A stretch of DNA of 64,000 bases from Selaginella moellendorffii (GCF_000143415.4 NW_003314295.1:1535950-1599949); one strand, 5' to 3'. Positions 21,777-32,715 are shown, numbered from the stretch's first letter. Notes: generated by a model not told the origin, from the letters alone. Made by a program: numbers and translations.

Positions 21777-22949
21777 TCATCCAATCCGGTATAATACACC
21801 GCCAACCATCGTATAGAGTCGACTCTGCAACAGAAGCCGTCGCTGCTGCCGGTTATTCAACCCTGCCGGATACTCGCCATTGCCAAGGAACTTAACCATC
21901 TCGGCATACCAGTCCGGCACCGTTTCAAATTGGAAGATAGGTGCATCTGGCAAATCATCCTCTACGCCTACTTCCTCATCACTGTCCTGTGGTGGCAGCC
22001 TCGATAAGTGATCTGGCATCTGATGGCTGCTTCCAGGTTTCAACACAATCCGGAACTGAAATTCCTGGAGCAGCAACAGCCAACGTGTGATTCTTCCTGT
22101 CTTGCATGGCTTCCCTATTAAATACTTCAATGCCTGATGATCGAGGAAAAACACGAACTCCTTGCCGAGTAGATAATGCCAATATTGCTGGATCGCATAG
22201 ATCATGCCGAGTCCTTCCCTCTCAGTTGCTGAATAGCTCTTCTCAGCCGTTGAAAGTTGACGGCTGCTGTAACATATTGGATGATCTGCTCGTCCATCTG
22301 AGCGTTGACACAGCACCACACCAATGGCCACTGCTGATGCATCCACGTGAACGTGAAACTCCAAGTTCCAATCCGGCATCTTCAAAATTGGCGCGTTTAC
22401 CAGTGCCAGTTTCAAGCGTTGGAAGGCCGCCTCACATGCAACTGTCCACTCATATTTAGCCCCCTTCTTCAGCAGGCTAGTCAAGGGTAGAGCTTTCTCG
22501 GCAAAGTTCCTCACGAAACGGCGGTGATATCCCACATGCCCAAGAAATGCCTGCAATTGCTTCACAGTCTCTGGTGACACCAGCTGCATGATCACCTGCA
22601 TCTTGGCCGGATCGACAGCTAAACCTTCTCTTGACACTATCCGACCCAGCAGCACTCCATGCGTTACCCAGAACTGACACTTGAACGGGTTGAGAGAAAT
22701 CCCATAGTGCCGACAGCGTTCAAAACACTTCTCGAGCAAGCCTTCATGCGCCAACTCGCTCCCATAGACACTGAAATCGTCAAGGAATACTTCCATAAAC
22801 TCTCGCATGTACGGCTGGAAAGCTGCTGTGACGACCCGCTGAAAGGTAGCAGGTGCATTACACAGGCCGAAGGGCATAACTTTGTAGGCGTAGCAGCCCC
22901 ACTCAGTCACAAACGTGGTTTTGAGCTGATCCTCTTCTGCTATCTGCAC
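21777..22949 (-). pseudogene. reverse transcriptase C-terminal part and RNase H of the gypsy element
   Basis: 390 codons in frame with the segment upstream. FGLCNAPATFQRV and the active-site FLDDFSVY belong to reverse transcriptase. RNase H follows, starting near LEFHVHVDASAVAIGVVLCQ, with SATEREGLGMIYAIQ and FFLDHQALKYL, and then a linker with LSRLPP. It is separated from the N-terminal RT part by one TAG (22950-22952) that interrupts the well-known DGFSGYNQ block. Confidence 0.9.
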
Positions 22950-25031
22950 CTAGTTATAGCCGCTGAATCCGTCGAGGAAGGAATAAAGCTCGTGTCCCGC
23001 CACAGCATCAAGTACCGTGTCAGTAAAGGGCAGAGGGAAGCCATCCTTCTCAGTCACCTCGTTCAGCTTCCGGTAATCGACACAGACTCGCAGCTGACCA
23101 TTCTTTTTTGGCACCACCACAATCGGAGACAGCCATTGGCTCGTTTCCACCTCGTAAATAAACCCAGCTCGCAGCAACTTCTCCAGCTCCTCTCGAACAG
23201 TCTTGGAGTAATTCGGGTTCATCCTATACGGCCGCTGCCGAATAGGCACTGCTCCTGGCTTGAGAATGATCCGGTGTTGAGCCAGCTTCACATCCACACC
23301 TCGCATGTCTCTATAAGACCATGCAAACACGTCGAGGTACCTGTAAAAGAGGCGCCTCAACCTTTCCTTAACTTGGACCGGCAAGTTAGCTCCGACCTTC
23401 ACCACCTTTTCCTCCTCGGCTGATCCGAGGTTCATCTCTTCGACAGTTGGCTGAGCTGTGTATCGGCTACTACCTTGTCCTCTAGGATGGATCGCTGGCT
23501 CTTCATCAATCTCTGGAACGGAACCATCTATAACTTCGGAATAAAAATGGCGGGGAAACTGCTGTAGTCGTTCCTGCTCCACTACTGGCTCCAAGTCCTC
23601 GACCTGAACCATTCCACAGCTCACGTCACCACCAAACAACCAATGCTTGAGTCGATCACTCGCTGTTCCATCTTCAAAAGGTGACAGCAGCAGGGCGTCG
23701 TAACCAGAGCAGGGCTCCACAGCTGCAACCTCCACTGAACTCTCATCATTCGACCGACTCTGCTCTGAACACACCTCACTCATACGCTCTCCTGCTTCTG
23801 ATCCAGTCGTGGTATCACTGCTGTCATCGATCCCATCCACTATCGGCTCACACGCTACTGGAGTCCAGGCCGGCCTCTTCCTTGTCCGAACTTGGATAGT
23901 GCGCGACTTGTTTCCATCTCCAATCGTAATAGTCCCCTTCGGCCAACTCTGATCTGCCCAGGCCTGTAACAGCCACGGTCTTCCCAAAAGAATTGGATAA
24001 TCCAGCTCGTGTCCAACCATCCTCAGCACCACGTAATCAACATAAAAGATAAAACCGGCAATCTCCGTCTTCACCCCAGTAAGTACACCAACCGGTCTCG
24101 AGCGAGAATGATTCGCCATGCAGACACGAAAATAAACTGGAGACGGCTGCTCCAACCCAAGTTTCGACACCATTTGCTCAGGCATTACGTTGATGGCAGC
24201 ACCTCCGTCAATCACGCACCCCTTCAAGTGCTGACCTGAAATCTCTGCATCTATAATCGGATTCTCTGCTTCGATCATCGGCCATGCTGCATTCACTACC
24301 ACCTCTCGATGGGCCTTGACTGCTGTGGCCACCACTTTCCTCAGACTTGGTGCCAGCTGTAGTAATTGCGCAAATGTGATACTCGGCTTCTGATTCTCTA
24401 AGTCCTTGAGCACGTCGTAGGGCTGAGTTTCCAGATTTAGCACCTGCTTATACCGGCGAGATCTCCGCTGGCCCATCTTCAACGGCTCACCCCCAAAATG
24501 TTCCTTGAATACCTCTGCCAGCCGCTGCGGCGTCGAGATGCCCACCTTCCTCATAACCTCTTGTGGATCCATTCCACCACTCACCTGGTTCGCGTCCGTT
24601 TCCTTGCCGTCATTAGGGCACTGAATAGTCCCCGTGATATTCTTGGCGAGATCTCCGCCATCGGCTATCGGCGCATCCTGAATGCCGCCTCCTTCCAGAC
24701 CTAAGTCGATCCCCATTTTTTCCTTGTGGCGCTGCTCCTTCCTGTTTTGGCGAGCTATCATCTCTGGATCCTCCTGAGTATGCGTCTGCTCAATTCCCTG
24801 TTCAGCCCTTGTTCTTGGCTCATCTCGGATGTACAACCCGCGGTCCCTCCGCTGCAACTGTGCTCGTGTGTTGACATTCCACACAGGTGTGTCCGCTCGT
24901 AACTCTTCAGAATTCACGAAAATGGCTTTAGTATCCACCACCTCTTTTCCCTTGTCCTGATTTTGACGCTGATTTGGCACTTGCAAGCGGTAGGGGCAAT
25001 CCTCCTGTCGATGAAGTCCTGTGTCTGGCAT
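22950..25031 (-). pseudogene. protease and N-terminal reverse transcriptase of the gypsy element
   Basis: 693 codons. The aspartic protease core is GCVIDGGAAINVMPEQMVSK (D-G-G instead of D-S/T-G, as in many plant gypsy elements), with YPILLGRPWLLQ as the distal part. The RT fingers follow at the C-terminal end: WLSPIVVVPKKNGQLRVCVD, then FPLPFTDTVLD and YSFLDGFSGYN, where a TAG stops the frame. The start of this frame overlaps the end of the zinc-knuckle frame in another phase, near 24914-25031. Confidence 0.9.
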
Positions 25032-25630
25032 ATCCCACAGATTGGCTGATACTCTTCAGACTTCTGTGCATTCGGACAGTTTGGCGCGATATGTCCAAGT
25101 TCCCCACACCGGTAGCACACTATCGGGCCTCGGCCTCGGCCTCCGCCTCTGCCTCCGAACATTCCCATCCGGCCGCCACCTCGGCCTCCACCAGCAGTCT
25201 GCTGCAGCATTGGCCCCGAGTTCTGCACAGCTCCTGGAGCTCCTACGTTAAAAACCGGGTACGTCTCATATTGCTGGTGCTGAACCTGCTGCTGGTGGTG
25301 AAATTGTGGTTGAACGTGCTGCTGTGGAAATTGTGGTTGAACGTAATAGCTCGTGACTACAGGTTGCTGCTGGAACTTGGGCGTCACACGAGCTGGATGA
25401 AAAAAACACTTCTCAGGCTTGTGGTCAAACTTCCCACAATAGGGACAAGGAGCTTTTGCTGGAACCAGATTTGGACACTCACTAGGATAGTGGCCATATC
25501 CTTGACACTTAATGCACCAGATCTCAGCTCTCTCATGCACTGGCCGAGTTGGAGCTCCCAAACCTTGAACTAGACTCACTTGGAGTTCTGCCATCTTCTT
25601 GGTAAGTGTCTCCACCACATCTTCTTTCAC
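24914..25630 (-). pseudogene. nucleocapsid (CCHC zinc knuckles) part of gag
   Basis: Contains zinc-knuckle blocks: WCIKCQGYGHYPSECPN, CPYCGKFDHKPEKCFF and VCYRCGELGHIAPNCPN. A fourth (PICGICQT...) is broken by a frame change near 25020 and continues in the protease frame as LHRQEDCPYR. A Gln/His/Gly-rich linker separates the knuckles. This part packages the RNA. Upstream it is cut from the capsid part by a TAG near 25675. Confidence 0.85.
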
Positions 25631-25779
25631 TTTCGTGAGTTGGCTCTCAAATCCGGTCGTGTTTACTGCAGGTAACTAGAGAACTGACGGCTGGACCGGA
25701 ATCAAAGGTGGAGCTGCTACGGCTCCAAGCACACCAGTCTGGTACTGTGCAATATTCGGTGAGAACAAGTTACCATATG

Positions 25780-26550
25780 TTACTGGTGGAGTTGCAGCTG
25801 CAATGACATCCGGGCCTGTTCCCATGTTGCTGCGTGCTCCACTGCTGCGTTCAAATCTGCCGGTCTTTGCACCTTCACGTGGAACCCGATTTCAAATGGC
25901 AACCCATTCAAGAACCAGCGGACTTGGTCGTCAGCGGCAGGCTGTGGATCTTTCCTCGCGAGCAGCCTCTTGTAGCGAAGAACATAATTTTGCAATGTCT
26001 CTCCAGGTAACAATTGAATTGAATTTAGCTCATCACTGATACGCTGCTTGAATCCCATAGGACGGAAAGCATTGAGAAATGCTGTTTTGAGGTCTGCCCA
26101 GGCTGCAAAGGCTGCTGCTGCATTCGCCTGACCATACCATTCTGCTGCTGCTCCCAGCAACGTCGCCGGAAACAGACGGACTCTCACAGCATCTGCCTGC
26201 TCCTGATTTGCTGTGCTGACATTTTCAAAAGCAGTTACGTGAGCGTCTGGATCGTCAGTCTGTGTAAACGTTGGATACTTCATCCTCGCGTTGGCAGGCT
26301 GTGCCATTTGAGGATTTACTGCTTGAGGTGTGGGCGATGCTGGTTCAAATGGCCCCCACTCCTCCCAATTCAAACTTGAGTCCGAAGTCCTCGGACTAGT
26401 TTCAGGGCTGGTTTCAGGCGAATTCTGCAACAGTCTCCTCGCTGCTCGTTCAGAACGGCCTCGATTCTGCTCTGCCCTTCTAGTAGAAAAATCTAGAAAA
26501 TTATCCCAGTCCGGGGATCTACCCGCCAGACCGAGAACCAACTGTGGCAA
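25780..26550 (-). pseudogene. capsid (retrotransposon gag) part of the gypsy element
   Basis: 256 codons beginning about 100 bases inside the element from the 5' LTR. The retrotrans_gag block is clear: MKYPTFTQTDDPDAHVTAFE, WYGQANAAAAFAAWADLKTA, FLNAFRPMGFKQRISDELNS, then GETLQNYVLRYKRLLAR. The frame runs out near 25780, and the same protein resumes in another phase (PDVIAAATPPVTYGN), so a one-base change has occurred. Confidence 0.85.
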
Positions 26551-26630
26551 GGATGCTTACTGCAGATGCCCGCAGATGACCGGCCTTTTCCTCAGGCCCG
26601 GTTTACTGCGCAGTTACTGCGACTAAGCCC

Positions 26631-26647
26631 TCCCGGCTAATGCACCA
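26631..26647 (-). other. primer-binding site of the retrotransposon
   Basis: On the minus strand TGGTGCATTAGCCGGGA lies four bases inside the 5' LTR. Its complement reads like a tRNA 3' end (CCCGGCTAATGCACCA) and is close to plant tRNA-Gly(GCC), which from memory ends in CCGGCTGGTGCACCA. The tRNA assignment is inference, and two bases differ. Confidence 0.6.
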
Positions 26648-26651
26648 AAAA

Positions 26652-27322
26652 TGTGGGGAAAAATACACGACAACCAAGAAAGACAGGAAAGACTCCCCTA
26701 GGGCTTATATTTCAGCAGTAACTACAAATCACTCATACTGAGTGCGCTGGGCCTGCAGTAACTCCTCTATGATCACACGTAGGTAACGGTACCACACTTG
26801 ACCACAGGTTGGACAAGTAGTTGGAATTTGCTGCTCCTCTTGAATTCTCAGCTCCTCGATCGCACACCTTATCCGCATGTTGTTGGTGACGCGATCAGCG
26901 ACGGGATCTCGACGGCCTATAGGAGGTCTCACCATCTTCGAGCAAAAAGAACTCCAGAACCCGAGAGAAAACAAGAACTGTAAAATAACTGAATGGCCGT
27001 ACCTAATTTCAAACTCCCAAAAACTTAAACACCAACCAATGGCTGAAACTTTCCCAGCTAATAACTCTTCATCCACAACTCCGATCGACTTGATTTCACC
27101 ACCAAAGAACTGCCCTTGATCAGATCTTCAACTTTCTAGAAAACAACTTCTTCAAATTCTCACTTCTGAAATCCGTCACTTTTTCTCTCTCTAGACGAAA
27201 TATTCATAAGAAGCTTCTTCAGCGAGCTTCTTCATTTTTCACCTTTTTTCTAACTCAGAAATACGTCAGTACTCACAAAAACAACCTCAAGTATGAAAAT
27301 ACAACCGTATATACGGTTGACA
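26652..27322 (-). repeat. 5' LTR (element orientation)
   Basis: 671 bp, 99.7% identical to the LTR at 19512-20182 (offset 7140 bp). It carries the promoter for the element, which is read leftwards, and the same 115-codon frame (27076-26729) and 18-base palindrome (27302-27319) as its partner. Confidence 0.95.
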
Positions 27323-27327
27323 ACAGT
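27323..27327. repeat. right target-site duplication
   Basis: ACAGT directly after the LTR end, identical to 19507-19511. Confidence 0.9.
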
Positions 27328-28555
27328 CAAGGAGTAAAGAATAGAAATATAATATTATATATTTATCATCTTTTTCTATTTATTAAGGAGTTAAACTCTA
27401 AAACCTTTGAATTAGCAAATTATCTCTTAAAATAAGCATTTTTTCTTTTTCATTGGTTTTAATATTTTATGTGAGTTTTATTGTACCTCATAACAGTTTG
27501 AACACTCTAATATTAGCAGCTTCTTTAGTTCCTCTTCTTTACCTTTAGTCAGATTTTGATATTCTGTGGAAGTCATATTAAGTGTTCTAACAATCTAATA
27601 TGACACTTCACTCATAATTTCAATAAATGGCAATTTGAATGAGGAAGCTATAAAACTTGGATTGCATGTCATCAATTAGAAAGTTGTTATTAGTACTAAA
27701 AACATGCCATGTAACTTGTCCAATATTCCACTTTGAATTCTTGTATAGCCTTGACTAGATATCTTCTTAGTTAGACCTCTTATTTGGTTCTCCACACTTT
27801 TTGAAAATATTGATCATGTTTTTTAGGATTTTGATTTTTTTATCCAGCATTTCACCAACATATTCAATGATAATGATCGAGTGCACTACCATCACTAAAT
27901 TGCAGCAATTGCACTAAGGCTCCAAGTTTATATTGGAATTCTTCCACATTAAGAGTGAGTAACTCAGTTATCATCTCATAGTTGAGTTGGAGAGGAATTT
28001 TAGTGTAGCTTAAGATCAGTTGTGAAAACATTGTGTTCTTGAGCTTGTCTAGGTGCAGGCTGAATGTTTTAGAGTTGTCCCACCAATCTGAGTGAAAAAA
28101 GGCTTGTTTGACATCTTTTGGTTGTATTTGTGGAAATTTGTGAGGATGTTGTAGTCAGCCATGGAAACATGATGATCCTAGGTGTAGAAAGGTGTCAAGC
28201 ATCACCCAGGAAAAGAAAAAAGTGAGTTAGTGAAGTTGTGGTGTAAGAGGAGAGTGTTTGGAGGAGTTGCCATTACTTAGACAACCAAGAATTGGCATCT
28301 GTTGCAGTGTATGACACCAAGAGCTGGGCTGCATCACTCCCATCTGGAAGAAGGCCATAATTAGGCCAGATTGGGTGCACTTAGGGCAGCCAGAGGCAAC
28401 AAAGAAGCAACAACCAGCTTTTAGAGCATGTGGAATAACACGAGATAAGTTACTACCCTCCCATTGCCACCACATGAATTAGTCTTTGCTTGGACTGTTT
28501 GCCCCTGAGGTACAAGCTCTTGCTCCATAAGTCTAGAATGATATTGATATATAGA
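27328..28555. other. AT-rich, no gene recognised
   Basis: Continuation of the AT-rich block that the retrotransposon entered. A minus-strand open stretch of 82 codons at 28475-28227 has no recognisable domain. Confidence 0.4.
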
Positions 28556-28558
28556 TTA

Positions 28559-28560
<2 letters not shown>

Positions 28561-28605
<45 letters not shown>

Positions 28606-28610
28606 GTATA
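28561..28610. repeat. CATA and TA microsatellite
   Basis: Seven CATA units run into about nine TA units. The run ends about 40 bp before the start codon of the Iojap-like gene and marks the edge between the AT-rich block and the gene-dense block. Confidence 0.9.
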
Positions 28611-28646
28611 TGCAAAAAATCTTTTTGCCCTAATGAAAACCCCTGG

Positions 28647-29993
28647 ATGATGCTACGGAGGAGCGTGCGCTTGGCGAGGCGCTGCTGTGGCGCTGCCCTC
28701 CAGGATCACATTCCATGGTATGTCCGCAGGAAGATTGCCAGAGACGCTAGCAGCGATGGCGTAGAGGGAGCGAAAAACGAACTCATTGCTAGGCCGCGAG
28801 AGAGTGATGGCTATGGGGCTAGAGTCGCAATGCAGGGGCATTTCGAGAGGGGGCCTCTGGAAAGCCTGGAAAGCGGGCAAGAAGATGAGAGCGAGGATGA
28901 GAGCGAGAGTGAGAGTCTGGAGGATTTGGGATACTTGAGTGATGTTCTAGCCAGTAAAAAAATCGAGTTAGAAAATTTCGCTAGAGGTGAGCTGAGTGAC
29001 CTTCAAGACAGTGAAGAACTCGAGGAAGAAGAGTCCGTTAGCAGTGAGGTGAGTGATCTTCAAGACAGCGAAGAACTCGAGGAAGAAGAGTGCGTTAGCA
29101 GTGAGGTGAGTGATCTTCAAGACAGTGAAGAACTCGAGGACGAATTTGAGGAAGAAGATCATCAGTTTGAAGAAGACGAAGAAGAAGTAGAAGATGAGCT
29201 TCAAAGACAATTTCGATCACAGTCGACCCAAGCTTCGGATCAACTCCTGCTGATTGCCGAGACATCATCAGACTCTGAGCCAGTGAGTTCTGTTTCTTTC
29301 CCTTGCTAAGTTTTTTTTTTCTATTTCATCTACTGTTATACAGGAAGACGAGGCTCCACCGACGAGCTTCTTGCACAAGCTGACGGTCCGCGAGGTTGCA
29401 AAGATTTTGAGAAAACTTCGTGGCATTGATCTCAAGATCTTGAACGTCCAAGCACGGTGCCAGTGGACAGACTACATGGTTTTCGTGTCTGGAAAGTCCA
29501 CGAGACATATCAGGGGCATGGCGGACAGTATAGTCGCAAGAGTAAGTCACTCTCCATCCTTTTTCCCTTCATGTTTTTCATGGTCTACTTTCCAGGTGAA
29601 GAAGAAATCCACAGAGGACAACCATTTGGAATTCCCATCTGTCGAAGGCCGCGCTTGCGAGCACTGGATGGTCGTCGACTGCGGTAACATTTTCATTGAT
29701 CGCTCATTCGTTTCTTCGTCCAACTCGTGTGCCTTGGATCTCCAGGCAGCATAGTCGTGCATGTCTTTAGCGAGGAGGCCCGCGCGCGCTATAATCTGGA
29801 GCAAAAGTGGGGAGGAGAAGAAGTACTCGTGGACGAGCAGAAAAAGGAAGAAGAAGAGCGAGACCGCGAGAGGGAGACGAAGGAACAAGGTGCTGCCGCG
29901 GCAACGTTACTTGGCCAAGAAACCTCGAAAAAGAAAAAGAAGAAAAAGGCAAGCGCTCGACCCGCTTCAATCGCTCCTCTTGTTCTTTGCTAG
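28647..29993 (+). CDS. Iojap/RsfS-like ribosomal silencing factor, probably organellar
   Basis: Four exons: 28647-29282, 29344-29541, 29596-29683 and 29746-29993, giving 389 residues. The N-terminus (MMLRRSVRLARRCCG) is Arg-rich and without acids, as in a mitochondrial transit peptide. Residues about 70-200 are very acidic and hold three 19-residue repeats (EVSDLQDSEELEEEE...). The RsfS domain follows: TVREVAKILRKLRGIDLKIL, CQWTDYMVFVSGKSTRHIRG, EHWMVVDCG and SIVVHVFSEEARARYNLEQKW. In bacteria and mitochondria this domain binds ribosomal protein L14 and blocks subunit joining. The C-terminus is a charged Lys/Glu tail. The long acidic insert and tail are unusual for a family whose core is about 110 residues. 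Confidence 0.85.
28989..29141 (+). repeat. 57-bp coding tandem repeat in the Iojap-like gene
   Basis: Units start at 28989, 29046 and 29103 (the last partial). Each keeps frame and codes E-(L/V)-SDLQDSEELEEEE-(S/C)-VSS. Near identity at DNA level indicates recent unit duplication. Confidence 0.85.
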
Positions 29994-30160
29994 CTTCACT
30001 TTGCCATGGTTTATATATCTATCCAATATGAAAGAGCAGGAAGATTATAAACCAGGGAGAGAAAATTGTCTCCTCTAGATAGTACATTTGTTTGATCTTT
30101 GCGTAAAGATGATCTTTTGTTTCATCGTTCTCGATGTTATTTTGCACACCAACTTCTGGT

Positions 30161-31165
30161 CTAGTTGTTATCATCGCCAGGATTTGTCGAGTGCTGCTGG
30201 AAGAATCGCGCATCCACGATGAGCCTCGCGATCTCCCACTGCGTCTCGTTGCGCTTCTGCTGCAGCTCCTTGAGAACCTCGAGTCGCTTCTCTTCCAGCA
30301 TCTGCCGCCGCTGCTCCATCCTCTCCAGCGCGTCGATCATCATCTGCGCCACTTCTCTCATCTGGTGCTGCTGCTGCTGATGATGCTGCGGCTCCACTGG
30401 CGAGGAAGACGAGCCTGGAGCCACCACACGCTTACGTTTCTTCTTGCTTGCTTCTTTGCCATGGTGATGATCTTGATGAGACCACTGGTGTTGTTGCTGA
30501 TCCTGCCCCGGAATTCCAAAACGTGGTGGTGGCGGCGGCGGCGGCGGCAGCGTCGGTGGCGAGCAGAACGACGACCGCATCATCAGCTCCTCCTGGATCC
30601 CGTTGAGACCGACCAGAGCATCCTCCGAGCCTCCAATCCCGTCGTCAAACTCGGGGTGGTGATCCACGAACTGATCCGGCGGCGCTGGGACTTTCTCCGC
30701 GAGAGTAGCCGCCGCCGCCACCACTTTCGTATCAGCGCCGCCACCGCCAGCGGCTGTCTTCACCGTGATCCTCTCGATGCGGTTGTACCACTTCCACTTG
30801 ACAGGGGTGCCGAGCCGGCGCTTCTCACGGACCGTCTTGAAAGTTTTCTTGAGCGAGTCTATCTTGTTCTTGCAGCGGTTGTAGTTGTAGACGGGCTTCC
30901 CAGCTGCGCACTGAGCGTTGAGGCCGTCCACCACCTCCTGCCACTCCTTGGCCCGCAGCGTCCCCCTCTGGAGTGCCAAGTACCTCTCCGTGTAGAGATC
31001 CAGCAACACCAACGTTGCTCGGTCGTCCCACTCCTTCCACGCCTCCACCGGCGTTGCCGCTGCTCCTGTTGCTGTTACCGCCACCCCCGCGGTTGCCGCA
31101 TGCGACCCACCGCAGAATGCACCGTTGCCGTCCCGCAGCACCCCGCCGCCGCCTGCGTCCGCCAT
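30161..31165 (-). CDS. trihelix (GT) transcription factor
   Basis: 334 residues from the Met of MADAGGGG; the frame is open a further 114 bases upstream. The trihelix DNA-binding domain spans about residues 40-130: WDDRATLVLLDLYTERYLAL, RAKEWQEVVDGLNAQ, YNYNRCKNKIDSLKKTFKTV, then VKWKWYNRIERI, with the three spaced aromatic helix cores. A Pro run, a His/Gln-rich region and a basic KKKRKRVV nuclear signal follow. The C-terminal helix MREVAQMMIDALERMEQRRQ... is the coiled coil found in ASIL/6b-interacting-type trihelix proteins. It is intronless and convergent with the Iojap-like gene. Confidence 0.85.
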   Translation of the reverse strand: MADAGGGGVLRDGNGAFCGGSHAATAGVAVTATGAAATPVEAWKEWDDRATLVLLDLYTERYLALQRGTLRAKEWQEVVDGLNAQCAAGKPVYNYNRCKNKIDSLKKTFKTVREKRRLGTPVKWKWYNRIERITVKTAAGGGGADTKVVAAAATLAEKVPAPPDQFVDHHPEFDDGIGGSEDALVGLNGIQEELMMRSSFCSPPTLPPPPPPPPRFGIPGQDQQQHQWSHQDHHHGKEASKKKRKRVVAPGSSSSPVEPQHHQQQQHQMREVAQMMIDALERMEQRRQMLEEKRLEVLKELQQKRNETQWEIARLIVDARFFQQHSTNPGDDNN

Positions 31166-31396
31166 AGCCACAAACGCCCACCCGCTTCCGTACACCGCAC
31201 CCCCTCTCGTACACCTCCTCCTCTTGTAATATTCCGCATTGTCACCTATAGCCTGTGATATACCACTGCTTTGCCGCATCCTGAAACAGTCCAGTCCAGT
31301 TGAGCTCCTGTTTGATGTTCATGAGAAGAGAAAGTGTTCGATGGTCATGAAAAATGAAAAGAAAGAAAACGTTACCCTGGATAAGAACGAGGTACG

Positions 31397-32615
31397 TCAA
31401 TGAACCGAGCGTCTGCGAACTATGTCGCCTACAACAGCTTGTTGCAAGCTCTGGCCAGTGGCCGATGTTGCTGTCAGGATTTCCAAAGGCTCTCGCATTG
31501 TAAAAACAACTTCTTTCGTTTTCCCGAAGTACACCTGGAAAAATCGCTAGTTGGGAGGATGCATCGGTGAGAAATATCTGTGATACCTGGTCCAAGCCGT
31601 TTCTCAGTTTGCTTTCCATATCCTCGATCATTCTACCCATGTTTCCAAGGTGGCCTTCTGTCGAGGGAAAATCAGCCTCCATCTGTGCCCATTCAATTTC
31701 AATTTCAATCATCATCTCTCTGGCAAGTGAGTCTTTGCAAACCTGTCGAACGATAGAGCCAGATAGACCAAAAGACATCGATGGATCGTCTTTCGTTGTG
31801 AAAGAAAGCATCACTGTGCTTGTAAGACAGTAGTGGGCTTCTCCTTCCTCTTCAGATACCTCCAAAAAGGCCAAAAAAAAAAAAAAAAAAAGCTGTAAGG
31901 CAACGAAACGATGGAGAACAACTACCTCAATAATGTGAATAGCATCCCACAGCCCGTGATCTAAGAGTCCACGACGTCCTTCTCCCTTTCGCGACCCATC
32001 TGAGACAAACAAGTATTAAAAGGAAGTAACAATAAACAAGATTATCGACCTTTCTTCACAAGAAAACAAGCCGCAAAGCCACCATTTTCCTCGGTTTCCC
32101 ACATATACACTGATGAAGTGCCACCTTCATAGTACCTACGACAAAGAATTTGGAAGACCACTTTTCCAGCCAACGAAAAAAGAAAACACGATCAAACTCA
32201 CTGGTCACGATAGATTGCAAAAACTTCGTTTGCTTCCACTTCCAGCTCACGGAGCTTCTCCGAGGGCATTGCTCCATCCTCGAGAGGAGGATCGTATTTG
32301 TTAGACCAAGGAGACCTGTAAAACACCATCTAGAACATAAAAAGCCCGAGAAGTATAGCACCTGTAAGAATCCCCGTCTCGATTATAGTCGCACAAGAGA
32401 TACTGTCGCCCAGATTCATCATCCCACGCTTCCTAGACGACGATCACAGAAGATAGAGTCGCAAAGATTTCGCCTTTGGAGCAAACCTGGAGTGGCTGAT
32501 CGACTTTGGAGAGAAGATCGGCGGAATGGTCCGGCAGGAGGACGAGCAGCGAGGCGAGCGCCATTTCCACCTCCGCCGGCGGCATTCGTCGTATAAGATC
32601 CATCGCCGCGTCCAT
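31397..32615 (-). CDS. CAPZB: F-actin-capping protein subunit beta
   Basis: Eight exons (32615-32487, 32432-32362, 32315-32202, 32135-32050, 31999-31926, 31859-31743, 31682-31587, 31534-31397), giving 274 residues, the usual length. The N-terminus [67 protein letters not shown] and [11 protein letters not shown] follow the family closely. CAPZB pairs with the alpha subunit to cap barbed ends of actin filaments. All introns are 46-66 bp. The start codon lies 100 bp from that of the divergent beta-xylosidase gene. A run of about 20 A (plus strand) near 31880 is the pyrimidine tract before exon 6. Confidence 0.95.
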
Positions 32616-32715
32616 ACCTCCCTCCCTCGCGCTCTTCGATAAACCCTAAGCGCTTTTTCCAACAGTTCAAATTAGTACCACAATGTAGGGTTCTTATCTT
32701 TTATTTGCATTTGCG
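32616..32715. promoter_or_regulatory. shared divergent promoter, CAPZB / beta-xylosidase
   Basis: Only 100 bp separate the two start codons, so both 5' leaders and core promoters must fit here or overlap the genes. It contains AAACCCTAA (telo-box) at 32642-32650. Confidence 0.5.

Larger units (their letters stand above)
19512..27322 (-). mobile_element. full-length Ty3/gypsy LTR retrotransposon
   Basis: A 7811-bp element with two 671-bp LTRs (TG...CA ends), a 5-bp duplication ACAGT on both sides, a primer-binding site beside the right LTR, and gag, protease, reverse transcriptase, RNase H and integrase in the Ty3/gypsy order when read on the minus strand. Integrase ends in a GPY/F-like block with no chromodomain seen, so it fits the non-chromoviral side. 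The LTRs differ at only two positions (19726 and 19807 against 26866 and 26947), which implies a recent insertion. Even so, the coding part holds nonsense codons and frame changes, so this copy cannot make full proteins by itself. Confidence 0.95.

Noticed and set aside
28561-28610. CATA/TA repeat as a possible promoter TATA region
   Set aside because: A plain microsatellite explains it; a core-promoter role cannot be judged from sequence.
30134-31258. 374-codon plus-strand frame
   Set aside because: Antisense shadow of the trihelix gene.
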